Of a stretch of DNA of 64,000 bases, positions 57,681 through 64,000 are shown in pieces. Source of the stretch: Mucilaginibacter pineti (GTDB taxonomy: Bacteria > Bacteroidota > Bacteroidia > Sphingobacteriales > Sphingobacteriaceae); assembly GCF_900101875.1 (NCBI RefSeq), contig NZ_FNAI01000015.1, positions 62,001 through 126,000 of the forward strand. The letters are read 5' to 3'. The notes beneath the pieces are model-generated. The model saw only the letters and a program-made list of their open reading frames with translations. It was not told the DNA's origin and did not search any database. The position numbers and the translations under genes were made by a program. The stretch's first letter is position 1, and every line of letters begins with the position of its first letter.

Positions 57681-58784
57681 ATGTTGACGATCAGCCGTAA
57701 TAATATCTTACTGGATAGTAATCAACCGGCTGACACGACGATTAAAAATCAAAGCTTGTATGTCGTCAGAACTGATCAGGCCGGTCGTTTGACGCATTTA
57801 AACCGGCTTTTTTGTGAATCGACCGGCATCAGTGATCAGGACTACTTAGGAAAGCCTTATATTGATCTGGTCTTGCCGGAGGACCGCGACCGCTGTAACG
57901 ACACTTTTAAAGCTTGTCTGGAGGCACCCGGTGAACCGCAGCGTGTTTTACTTCGTAAGCGGGGACCCAAGGGAATAGGCAGCACGCAATGGGAATTTAT
58001 TTGCCTGGATAAAGAAGAAGATTCTACCAGGGAGGTACTTTGCCTGGGCCATGATGTAACGCAGCTAGTCAAAAAGCAGGAGAACCTGGAAAACCTGGTC
58101 AAGATCACTTCCCGCCAAAATGAACGGCTAAAAGAGTTTACGTACATCATTTCCCATAACATTCGGTCCCATGTTGCCAACCTGAGCGGCATCATCAATG
58201 GAATAGACCGGGATGACCCTGCCGATGTAGATTACTCGCTGGAATTATTAAAGGTAAGCGTAGGCGCCCTTGATAGTACGATCCAGCACCTGAACGATAT
58301 TATTACCATTCAGCAAGATATTAAGGTGCCGCTAAAGTCCTTGAAACTGAAAAGCGAGATCTTAAAAACGGCCCGGCTGCTACAGCAGCAGATCAGTGAC
58401 GCAAGCGCAGAACTGAAAGTTGAGGTTGATGCAGAAGAGCGTTTAACCACGAATCCGGCCTACCTCGAAAGCATATTGCTCAACTTAATAAGCAATGCGC
58501 TCAAATATCGCCATCCGGAAAGGCAGGCGGTCATCACCGTGAGCATCGAAAATGAAAAAGACTTTAGGATATTAAGGGTTAGCGATAATGGCTTGGGTAT
58601 AGACCTCGAACGAAACGGCGCCAAACTATTTAAAATGTTCAGTACTTTCCATGGAAACAGGGATGCGCGCGGTGTCGGGCTGTTTATCGTTAAAACACAG
58701 GTGGAAGCGCTTGGCGGAAAAATTGAGGTAGATTGCGAACCCAAAAAAGGTTGTATATTCAGTGTCTATTTTAAGGCAGAATAA
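57681..58784 (+). CDS. PAS-domain histidine kinase paired with a BLUF protein
   Basis: This is a 367-residue protein. A PAS domain covers about 25-130 (QSLYVVRTDQAGRLTHLNRLFCESTGISDQDYLGKPY). The phospho-acceptor is H159 in FTYIISHNIRSHVANLSGI, a variant HisKA common in Bacteroidota. HATPase boxes follow (LLNLISNALKYRHPER, VSDNGLGIDLER, GVGLFIVKTQVEALGG). It is cytosolic. Its stop overlaps the BLUF start by one base, so both are made together, and light could be its input through the BLUF protein. A response regulator is not seen. Confidence 0.85.
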   Translation: MLTISRNNILLDSNQPADTTIKNQSLYVVRTDQAGRLTHLNRLFCESTGISDQDYLGKPYIDLVLPEDRDRCNDTFKACLEAPGEPQRVLLRKRGPKGIGSTQWEFICLDKEEDSTREVLCLGHDVTQLVKKQENLENLVKITSRQNERLKEFTYIISHNIRSHVANLSGIINGIDRDDPADVDYSLELLKVSVGALDSTIQHLNDIITIQQDIKVPLKSLKLKSEILKTARLLQQQISDASAELKVEVDAEERLTTNPAYLESILLNLISNALKYRHPERQAVITVSIENEKDFRILRVSDNGLGIDLERNGAKLFKMFSTFHGNRDARGVGLFIVKTQVEALGGKIEVDCEPKKGCIFSVYFKAE

Positions 58785-59233
58785 TGGAACTGTTTTCGCT
58801 GGTTTATTTCAGTAAAGCTACCCGTCCAATGGCCACGCAAGACCTGTCGGCACTTCTGGAATTTTCCAGGTCCCGCAATAAGGCACGAGGCATAACCGGC
58901 ATGCTGTTGTATGTACAAAAAGGGTCAGCGAGTCAGGACACCGGTAGATTTATGCAGGTACTGGAAGGTAACGAGGCTGAAGTGCGCTTATTATTTGAAA
59001 GCATAAAAAACGACTCCAGGAATGAGCGGGTCCGGTTATTAAACGAAGTAAATATAATCGAGCGTAACTTCGCGAACTGGACGATGGGCTTTCATTCAGT
59101 GACAGACGAACAATTTGAGTCGCTGCCCGGATATTTCGAATTGAATGATAAATTTATTCACCAGCAAGCCAGCCATTGTTTTAATTTCGCACTTACGTTT
59201 TTGCACTCTTTCTACCGGTTAGGAACCTCCTGA
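58784..59233 (+). CDS. BLUF-domain blue-light photoreceptor
   Basis: This is a 149-residue protein with a BLUF domain over residues 1-95. Key flavin-site residues are present: Tyr8 in SLVYFSKAT, Asn32 in SRSRNKARGITGMLLY, Gln58 in RFMQVLEG, and Trp99 in ANWTMGF. Length is that of a short BLUF protein without an output domain, so it works through a partner. The one-base overlap with the PAS kinase gene points to that partner. The mechanism of signalling between them is inferred. Confidence 0.9.
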   Translation: MELFSLVYFSKATRPMATQDLSALLEFSRSRNKARGITGMLLYVQKGSASQDTGRFMQVLEGNEAEVRLLFESIKNDSRNERVRLLNEVNIIERNFANWTMGFHSVTDEQFESLPGYFELNDKFIHQQASHCFNFALTFLHSFYRLGTS

Positions 59234-59254
59234 CGATAGCATAAACCCTGACCT

Positions 59255-59446
59255 TTAATTTTCCTGATCCGCTTCTTCCGGGTGCTCCCTAAAATATTCA
59301 CGGGCTCTTTTCAGGCCGGTGGCAATCGCAATTCCCTCGTCGCCGCTTTCCTTTATGATTTCGTTTGCGATTTCTACGGCCTTTTCCCGCAACTTCGGTG
59401 GCTGATTTTTATAAGACGGCGGATAGTCTCCATTATACCAGGGCAT
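59255..59446 (-). CDS. Small conserved protein, 63 residues
   Basis: The start is taken at 59446 (MPWYNGDYPPSYKN); an open frame extends upstream to 59485. MPW-x2-x-D-Y-P-x-S and the following helix KNQPPKLREKAVEIANEIIKE resemble a widespread small ChaB-like family (often near stress or repair genes) in which the Pro-Trp start is conserved. No enzyme motif. It is separate from the BLUF gene (opposite strand). Confidence 0.5.
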   Translation of the reverse strand: MPWYNGDYPPSYKNQPPKLREKAVEIANEIIKESGDEGIAIATGLKRAREYFREHPEEADQEN

Positions 59447-59459
59447 GATTCCTCCTTTT

Positions 59460-59687
59460 TTAATGATGTGATTGTATATGTGCACAAATACTCTTCAGCA
59501 ATTCTTCGCTAAGCGGTACGCCGGAGGTTTGTTTCCAGCCGCGCCCTACATTTTGAACAGTGGCGATGACAACGCCGTCCTGTTCAACGCCGAATGATCC
59601 TTCGTTTTCCGTAAGGCGGTAATGATGTTCTTTTCCAGCGACCATTGCATCATAAGGAAAGCTGTTTAGTTCTTGTTCGGGTTCCAT
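59460..59687 (-). CDS. Small protein of a recurrent family, 75 residues
   Basis: It has the layout shared with 43174, 50681 and 59722: beta stretch (HHYRLTENEGSFGVEQDGVVIATV), then a helix ending EELLKSICAHIQSHH. No known family was recognised. It is divergent from the gene at 59722, with 34 bases between the starts. Same-strand neighbour 59255-59446 is 13 bases downstream. Confidence 0.45.
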   Translation of the reverse strand: MEPEQELNSFPYDAMVAGKEHHYRLTENEGSFGVEQDGVVIATVQNVGRGWKQTSGVPLSEELLKSICAHIQSHH

Positions 59688-59721
59688 AACACCTTAAACA
59701 AAAGCCGTTTCAAATAGTTGT

Positions 59722-60000
59722 ATGTGTATGGAAAATTACGCGATTACGATCAGTAAGGACGAGGAAGTCCGCCATTTTGAGATAGGTGAATATATGCATC
59801 ATGTGGAAGACAAATGCAAATATCGGGTATATGAGAACGGCGCTTATGTCGCCAGCTTTACACCTGATGACCACGACTTCCTCCAAATCTGCCAGAACCC
59901 CGGCCAGGTGGATGAAGAGATCCTGCATTTGCTGGCCGATAAGATCGAAACGCATCATCCACATGGAATCAATGATAACATTAGAAGATTAAAGCTATGA
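59722..60000 (+). CDS. Small protein of a recurrent family, coupled to Ku
   Basis: This is a 92-residue protein (or 90 from the second Met at 59728). CKYRVYENGAYVASFTPDDH is beta-rich, then VDEEILHLLADKIETHH forms the closing helix as in the related small proteins. Its stop overlaps the ku start by four bases (ATGA), so it is translated with Ku. A role in end joining is possible but is inferred only from coupling. Confidence 0.5.
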   Translation: MCMENYAITISKDEEVRHFEIGEYMHHVEDKCKYRVYENGAYVASFTPDDHDFLQICQNPGQVDEEILHLLADKIETHHPHGINDNIRRLKL

Positions 60001-60767
60001 GAAGTATATGGACAGGTTCGATCGGTTTTGGCTTGGTGAGCATTCCCATCAAATTATTCTCGGCGGTCCAGGAAACCAGGCTGGACCTGGATATGCTGGA
60101 CAGTCGTGACCACGCGCATATCAAGTTCCAGCGCGTCAACGAGAATACCAAGAAAGAAGTCCCTTATGACAAGATCGTAAAAGGCTATAAATACGACGAC
60201 GATTATGTGATCATAGAAGATGCGGATTTTGAAGCGGCGGCGCCGGAGAAAAGCAAAGTGATTGAGATCGAAAGTTTTGTAGATGCGACCTCGGTAAACC
60301 CGATGTATTATGAAACTTCGTATTATACCGAACCTGCGACCAAGAAAAACAAAGCGTATGCTTTATTACTCGAAGCATTGAAGAAATCCGGCAAAGCGGG
60401 ATTGGCGCGTTTTGTATTGCGCAGTACCGAAAGCTTATGTATTGTGCATCCGGTAGAAAAGGACATTGTGGTCACCCGAATTCGTTTTCAACAGCAGATC
60501 CGGGACCAGGGCGAACTCAAATTGGATGATGACATTACCGTTAGCAAGAAAGAACTGGATATGGGACTGGCATTGATCAATCAGTATGCTGAACCCCTCG
60601 ATCTGTCCAAATACAAAGATGAATATCATACGGAACTCATGAATATCATCGAACAAAAAGCTAAAGGCAAACGTCCGACTATCAAGAAACTGAAACCGAA
60701 GGCAGCTAAAAGCGACGACTTATACGACCAGCTCATGAGCAGCCTTAATGCTAAAAAGGGAGCTTAA
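59997..60767 (+). CDS. ku: Ku, non-homologous end-joining protein
   Basis: This is a 256-residue protein with the bacterial Ku core: RSIWTGSIGFGLVSIPIKLFSAV at the start, VPYDKIVKGYKYDDDYVIIEDADFE, YYETSYYTEP and YALLLEALKKSGKAGLARFVLRSTE. The C-terminal tail is basic (KAKGKRPTIKKLKPKAAKS), as needed for binding to LigD. Ku binds double-strand ends as a homodimer. A LigD gene is not in the window; it may lie elsewhere. Confidence 0.9.
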   Translation: MRSIWTGSIGFGLVSIPIKLFSAVQETRLDLDMLDSRDHAHIKFQRVNENTKKEVPYDKIVKGYKYDDDYVIIEDADFEAAAPEKSKVIEIESFVDATSVNPMYYETSYYTEPATKKNKAYALLLEALKKSGKAGLARFVLRSTESLCIVHPVEKDIVVTRIRFQQQIRDQGELKLDDDITVSKKELDMGLALINQYAEPLDLSKYKDEYHTELMNIIEQKAKGKRPTIKKLKPKAAKSDDLYDQLMSSLNAKKGA

Positions 60768-60896
60768 TGATTTACCCTGATTCAAATCCAGTTTTTGGCA
60801 GGTAACCATAGCAGGATCGCAGCATCTTTGTAAACTGCAACTATTTCTACAACTTTTAGGAATGATAGACGTTATAATTCAAATAACGGTAGTTGT
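60768..60896. other. Spacer after ku, no gene seen
   Basis: 129 bases with no open frame of note. Only weak dyads are visible. It may contain the promoter for the small ORF at 60897. Confidence 0.3.
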
Positions 60897-61073
60897 ATGA
60901 CTTTAAAACAGCTCAAAGAGGTGATCAAGTATGCAGGTGAAGTGCATGTGCCTATCAGACATATGCGGACTGCTTATTTTCAGCATACGGTTTACATTGG
61001 AAATAATTGTTACACAATTCGCGAGGAAGTAATAAAACATATCGAAAAACTCAGGAATAAAGCTAACAGCTAA
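60897..61073 (+). CDS. Very small ORF, 58 residues
   Basis: The ATG at 60897 (MTLKQLKEVIKYAG) opens a frame of 58 residues. The composition is protein-like: a helix at the start (LKQLKEVIKYAGEVHVP), a beta stretch HTVYIGNNCYTIREE and a closing helix VIKHIEKLRNK. No known family was recognised. An intrinsic terminator follows 108 bases after the stop. Confidence 0.4.
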   Translation: MTLKQLKEVIKYAGEVHVPIRHMRTAYFQHTVYIGNNCYTIREEVIKHIEKLRNKANS

Positions 61074-61473
61074 TACGGTTTGTATTTAAGCCTGCTGATA
61101 AGGATCAAAGTGGGAGCTATTAATTACTTATTATATACATTTACTTAAGAATTAAATTTTAATATCAGTTACAGTTAATTCGAAGGTCCCGATGGTGCGT
61201 TCGGGGCCTTCGTTTTCGATACCTTAAAGCAAAAGTAAACCTATAGAATGGCCGGTTAAAATGGATGTGGTCGGGCATTTCCGCAAGGAGCCGAAACTAA
61301 CACGTCTGCCCATAACGTTGCGGCAGCAACTTTCCCATTCGCAACTTCGAAAATAATAACTTGGAAAAAATCCCACTCATACATTGGGAGTACCTGACAA
61401 ATGAATCGCAAAAGGTTTGAAAATGCATTTATGACGATTTCTTGTTAACTTAAGCGTTGAAATAAATGCTCCC
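61074..61473. other. 400-bp intergenic region before the Nramp-like gene
   Basis: No credible gene. It holds the terminator at 61181-61216 and, from about 61230 to 61473, spacer with a GC-rich middle (61250-61330) and an AT-rich last 100 bases. No known riboswitch was recognised. It should contain the promoter of the transporter gene. Confidence 0.3.
61181..61216 (+). terminator. Intrinsic terminator
   Basis: CGAAGGTCCCG (61181-61191) pairs with CGGGGCCTTCG (61202-61212) with one G-T pair, and is followed by four T residues. It ends transcription from the small ORF and the ku side. Confidence 0.65.
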
Positions 61474-62751
61474 TTGGTGAAAAGCAAACAACAGAAGATA
61501 CGGAAAGAATCTAAACTCAAAAGCTTCCTTAAAATATTAGGGCCGGGCCTGGTAACCGGCGCCAGTGATGACGACCCGTCCGGTGTGGCCACCTACTCAC
61601 AGGCCGGTGCGCAGTTCGGCCTGGGTACTTTGTGGACAGCACTGCTCACTTTTCCGCTCATGGCCGCCATGCAGGAAATGTGCGCCCGCATAGGCGTGGT
61701 CACCGGCAGCGGACTCACTGGGACCCTGAAAGAACACTACCCGAAAACAATCCTTTACTTAATGCTTTTATTTAGCGTGCCGGCGGTGGTACTCAATATC
61801 GGCGCGGATATCGAAGGCATGGGTGCAGTCGCGCACCTGATCATCCCTGCAATGCCAATCTTCGGCTGGTGCCTGATCTTTGCCGGTTTATTGCTGTTCG
61901 CCATCATCCGCTTTCCTTATCAAAAGATCGCTATGATCCTGAAATGGCTTTGCCTGGTATTATGCCTTTATATCGTCATTCCTTTCATGGTAAAAGTACA
62001 ATGGAGCGCGGTATTGCACGCTACTTTCGTCCCTCAGCTCAAGTTCAATAAAGATTTTATCAGCATCCTGGTCGCAATTTTAGGCACTACCATTTCGCCT
62101 TATTTGTTTTTTTGGCAGGCGACAATGTCTTCGGAAGATATAGCGCAAAAAAAGGCAACGGTTATTGTCAATAAACGCTTCCTTACGGAGGTAAAGGAAG
62201 ACGTCTATTTTGGCATGGGTGCATCTAACCTGGTGATGTTTTTCATCATCCTGACATCGGGCGTGGTACTTTTCAACGGTGGTATCCATAAGATTGATAC
62301 GGTTGACCAGGCGGCGAAAGCGCTGGAGCCGCTGGCCGGTAAATTCGCCTATGTGATATTCGCTTTGGGTATCATCGGCACCGGCTGTTTGGCTATTCCC
62401 GTGTTGACCGGCTCGATCTCCTATATGGTCGGCGAAACCTTCGGCTGGAAGGTCGGGCTCGAAAAGAAGTTTGGCAGTGCGAAAGCTTTTTACGCGACCA
62501 TCATCATATCCCTGATTATCGGGCTTTCATTGGATTTTGCAGGTATCAGCCCGATCAAGGCCTTACTGTATACGGCCATTCTTTACGGATTAAGTTCACC
62601 CGTGCTCATCGTCATGGTGCTGCACATCAGCAATAATAAAGCGGTGATGGGTAAAAACGTCAATGGGAGGTGGTCGAATATTGCTGGCTGGCTAACCTTT
62701 GCCCTGATGACCGTTGCGGCAGTGCTGTTGGTCTACTTCTTGTTCCATTGA
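61474..62751 (+). CDS. Nramp-related divalent metal transporter, DDPSG subgroup
   Basis: This is a 425-residue protein with about eleven membrane segments. The start is TTG at 61474 or GTG at 61477; no ATG is nearby. The first segment carries GPGLVTGASDDDPSGVATYSQ: the canonical metal-binding DPGN of Nramp is replaced by DPSG. The sixth segment has FFWQATMSSED, so the MPH motif is lost too. Such changes are known in Nramp-related proteins with changed ion choice, for example Mg2+-type transporters. The exact substrate is not known. Confidence 0.8.
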   Translation: MVKSKQQKIRKESKLKSFLKILGPGLVTGASDDDPSGVATYSQAGAQFGLGTLWTALLTFPLMAAMQEMCARIGVVTGSGLTGTLKEHYPKTILYLMLLFSVPAVVLNIGADIEGMGAVAHLIIPAMPIFGWCLIFAGLLLFAIIRFPYQKIAMILKWLCLVLCLYIVIPFMVKVQWSAVLHATFVPQLKFNKDFISILVAILGTTISPYLFFWQATMSSEDIAQKKATVIVNKRFLTEVKEDVYFGMGASNLVMFFIILTSGVVLFNGGIHKIDTVDQAAKALEPLAGKFAYVIFALGIIGTGCLAIPVLTGSISYMVGETFGWKVGLEKKFGSAKAFYATIIISLIIGLSLDFAGISPIKALLYTAILYGLSSPVLIVMVLHISNNKAVMGKNVNGRWSNIAGWLTFALMTVAAVLLVYFLFH

Positions 62752-62939
62752 TCTCAAGCAATCAACTGAATGTTTGCAGGCGCAGCCGCTACATTTGCGC
62801 TGGTTATATTGTCTTAAGAAGTATATAACATCATGCCGCGCAATAATGTGAAAGATTGCAAGAAACCAAAAGTTCCTTATAGCATCCTGACTGAGAAACG
62901 GTCAGGCAAACCAAACGGGCTTAACATGGTTTTCTTTCT
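62752..62939. other. 188-bp intergenic region with a short hairpin
   Basis: The dyad CCTGAC/GTCAGG lies at 62886-62906. A 40-codon open frame from 62833 overlaps the next start; it is too weak to call a gene. Confidence 0.3.
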
Positions 62940-64000
62940 ATGGATAATCACCTGATCAGCCGCGCTTTTTCTCTGTATGCTGAGCTTCTCCAACTGCACG
63001 GCGAGGGCGAGCGCTTGTCTGACTGGTTGGCCGGTGCCGCCTACCGCATCCGGCAGATGGAAAAGCCGGTAACGGATCTATCTGCAGCAGAACTCGCCGA
63101 ACAATTTCGCCCGGAGATCGTGGACATCATTAAGGAAGGACGGAAACGGCAGAATATAGCGGCGCTCGAAGAACTGATCCAACTGACGCCGGCAGGCCTG
63201 TTTGATATGATGCGTATCAAAGGGCTGGGCGGACGAAAATTACATGTGCTCTGGCAAACGGCAAAGATCGATACGATCGAAGATCTGCTGTCAGCAGCTA
63301 AAGCCGGGCAGCTCCGGAATATTCCTGGTTTTGGCGCAAAGACAGAGGCTAATATCATTGAAGCCATCGATGCGATGAACAGCAGCGCTGAACTATTTCA
63401 CTATGCCTCGGTCGCCGATCTGGCGGATGTTTTCGTCGAAAAATTACAGCAGCGTTTTGACAGCACCCTGGTCTCGTTATGCGGCGATATCCGCAGGGAA
63501 ACAACGACTGTCCACCGCATCGAGGTTTTGGCTGCCGTACCATTAGCAAAAGACCGGTTAAAAAAATTAATGAATGTCACTGAGCAAAACGAAACGGAAA
63601 CTACCGGCCATACACATGACGAAGTACCCGTGACGATCCATCATACCGACAGGTCCAATTTTTATCATCAATTGTTTTTGCGTACCGGCAACGAAGCCCA
63701 CATAAAAAAAGTCCTGGCAAATGCGGCTGACCTTAGTAGTGAAGCGACGATATACAACAGTGCCAACCTGCCCTTTATCATTCCCGCGTTGCGTGAGGAT
63801 GTGGCCGAATGGGATTGGGCTAGAAATCCGCAGCCGCTGCTCAACATGGACGATATCCGCGGCGTGGTGCATAACCATACGGACTGGAGTGATGGCGTCG
63901 ACCGGCTCGAAAATTTTGTTAAGGCTTGCCAGCGCAAGGGTTATGAATACGTCGTGATCTCAGATCATTCGCAGAACGCGCATTATGCGGGTGGTTTAAA
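62940..64000 (+). CDS. PolX/PHP-like protein with a degenerate polymerase site (3' end outside window)
   Basis: The frame opens at ATG 62940 (MDNHLISRAFSLYAELLQLHG) and is still open at the window end, 353 residues. The N-terminal helical domain and helix-hairpin-helix parts (LFDMMRIKGLGGRKLHVLWQ; LRNIPGFGAKTEANI) are PolX-like. At the nucleotidyl-transfer site CGDIRRETTTVHRIEVLAAV the GDIDI acidic residues are missing, as are those at VPVTIHHTDRSNF. The PHP domain begins intact (VVHNHTDWSDGVDRLENFV, YVVISDHS). It is probably a repair nuclease/phosphatase without polymerase activity. Confidence 0.75.
   Translation, partial: MDNHLISRAFSLYAELLQLHGEGERLSDWLAGAAYRIRQMEKPVTDLSAAELAEQFRPEIVDIIKEGRKRQNIAALEELIQLTPAGLFDMMRIKGLGGRKLHVLWQTAKIDTIEDLLSAAKAGQLRNIPGFGAKTEANIIEAIDAMNSSAELFHYASVADLADVFVEKLQQRFDSTLVSLCGDIRRETTTVHRIEVLAAVPLAKDRLKKLMNVTEQNETETTGHTHDEVPVTIHHTDRSNFYHQLFLRTGNEAHIKKVLANAADLSSEATIYNSANLPFIIPALREDVAEWDWARNPQPLLNMDDIRGVVHNHTDWSDGVDRLENFVKACQRKGYEYVVISDHSQNAHYAGGL

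Noticed and set aside
62833..62955. 40-codon ORF before the PolX-like gene
   Set aside because: Overlaps the start of the next gene in another frame and shows no family likeness.

Overview
The window looks like chromosomal DNA of a Bacteroidota bacterium of the Sphingobacteriaceae type (Mucilaginibacter/Pedobacter-like). The evidence is a SusD lipoprotein end, a CTnDOT-like Tra gene set, several Bacteroidota-only small families, promoters of the TAnnTTTG type, and weak or absent Shine-Dalgarno sequences. This assignment comes from gene content only. No rRNA, tRNA, CRISPR array, insertion sequence or integrase was recognised.

Left flank (1-10.3 kb). A SusD end and a TlpA-like thioredoxin protein converge on a coupled minus-strand operon: a LanKC-like protein kinase, a MauE/DoxX redox membrane protein and a small exported Ser/Thr-rich peptide. 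A Crp-family gene lies upstream of that operon, with a near-consensus TGTGA-N6-TCAC site in between. Next comes a three-gene unit of alpha-oxoamine synthase, GNAT acetyltransferase and a membrane-bound LuxR-type regulator. It could be a small-molecule signalling unit. A frameshifted small gene and an RteC-like gene follow, with a palindromic operator between them.

Conjugative element (about 10.5-43 kb). In order: two paralogous small helix-turn-helix-like proteins around a structured RNA-like segment, a Toprim primase-like protein, a cluster of inverted repeats (candidate oriT), MobC, a striking 8-bp-phased degenerate repeat array of about 520 bp, a relaxase and a ParA. The transfer operon then carries two DUF4134 proteins, DUF4133, TraG/VirB4, three tandem VirB5-like paralogues, TraJ/VirB6, TraK/VirB8, TraL, TraM/VirB10 and TraN/VirB9. 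After it come a giant methylase-helicase, the VirD4-type coupling protein, an M23 peptidase and an ArdC-type antirestriction protein, followed by accessory genes. The ends of the element are not visible.

Right part (43-64 kb). This is DNA repair and sensing. An ImuA-ImuB-DnaE2 mutasome operon begins with an undescribed small gene behind a 19-bp palindrome, and a second copy of that palindrome controls a Rieske-motif protein at 51.0 kb. An SRAP protein, Ku and a PolX/PHP-like protein with a degenerate polymerase site are also present. Between them lie an RRM protein, three orphan histidine kinases (one in an operon with a BLUF photoreceptor), an ABC exporter, an Nramp-related transporter and several very small proteins.

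The strongest unexplained signals are the octamer array (13049-13571), the inverted-repeat cluster before mobC, the kinase-MauE-peptide operon with its Crp-type site, the oxoamine synthase/LuxR unit, and the shared operator that ties the mutasome operon to a Rieske-like gene.
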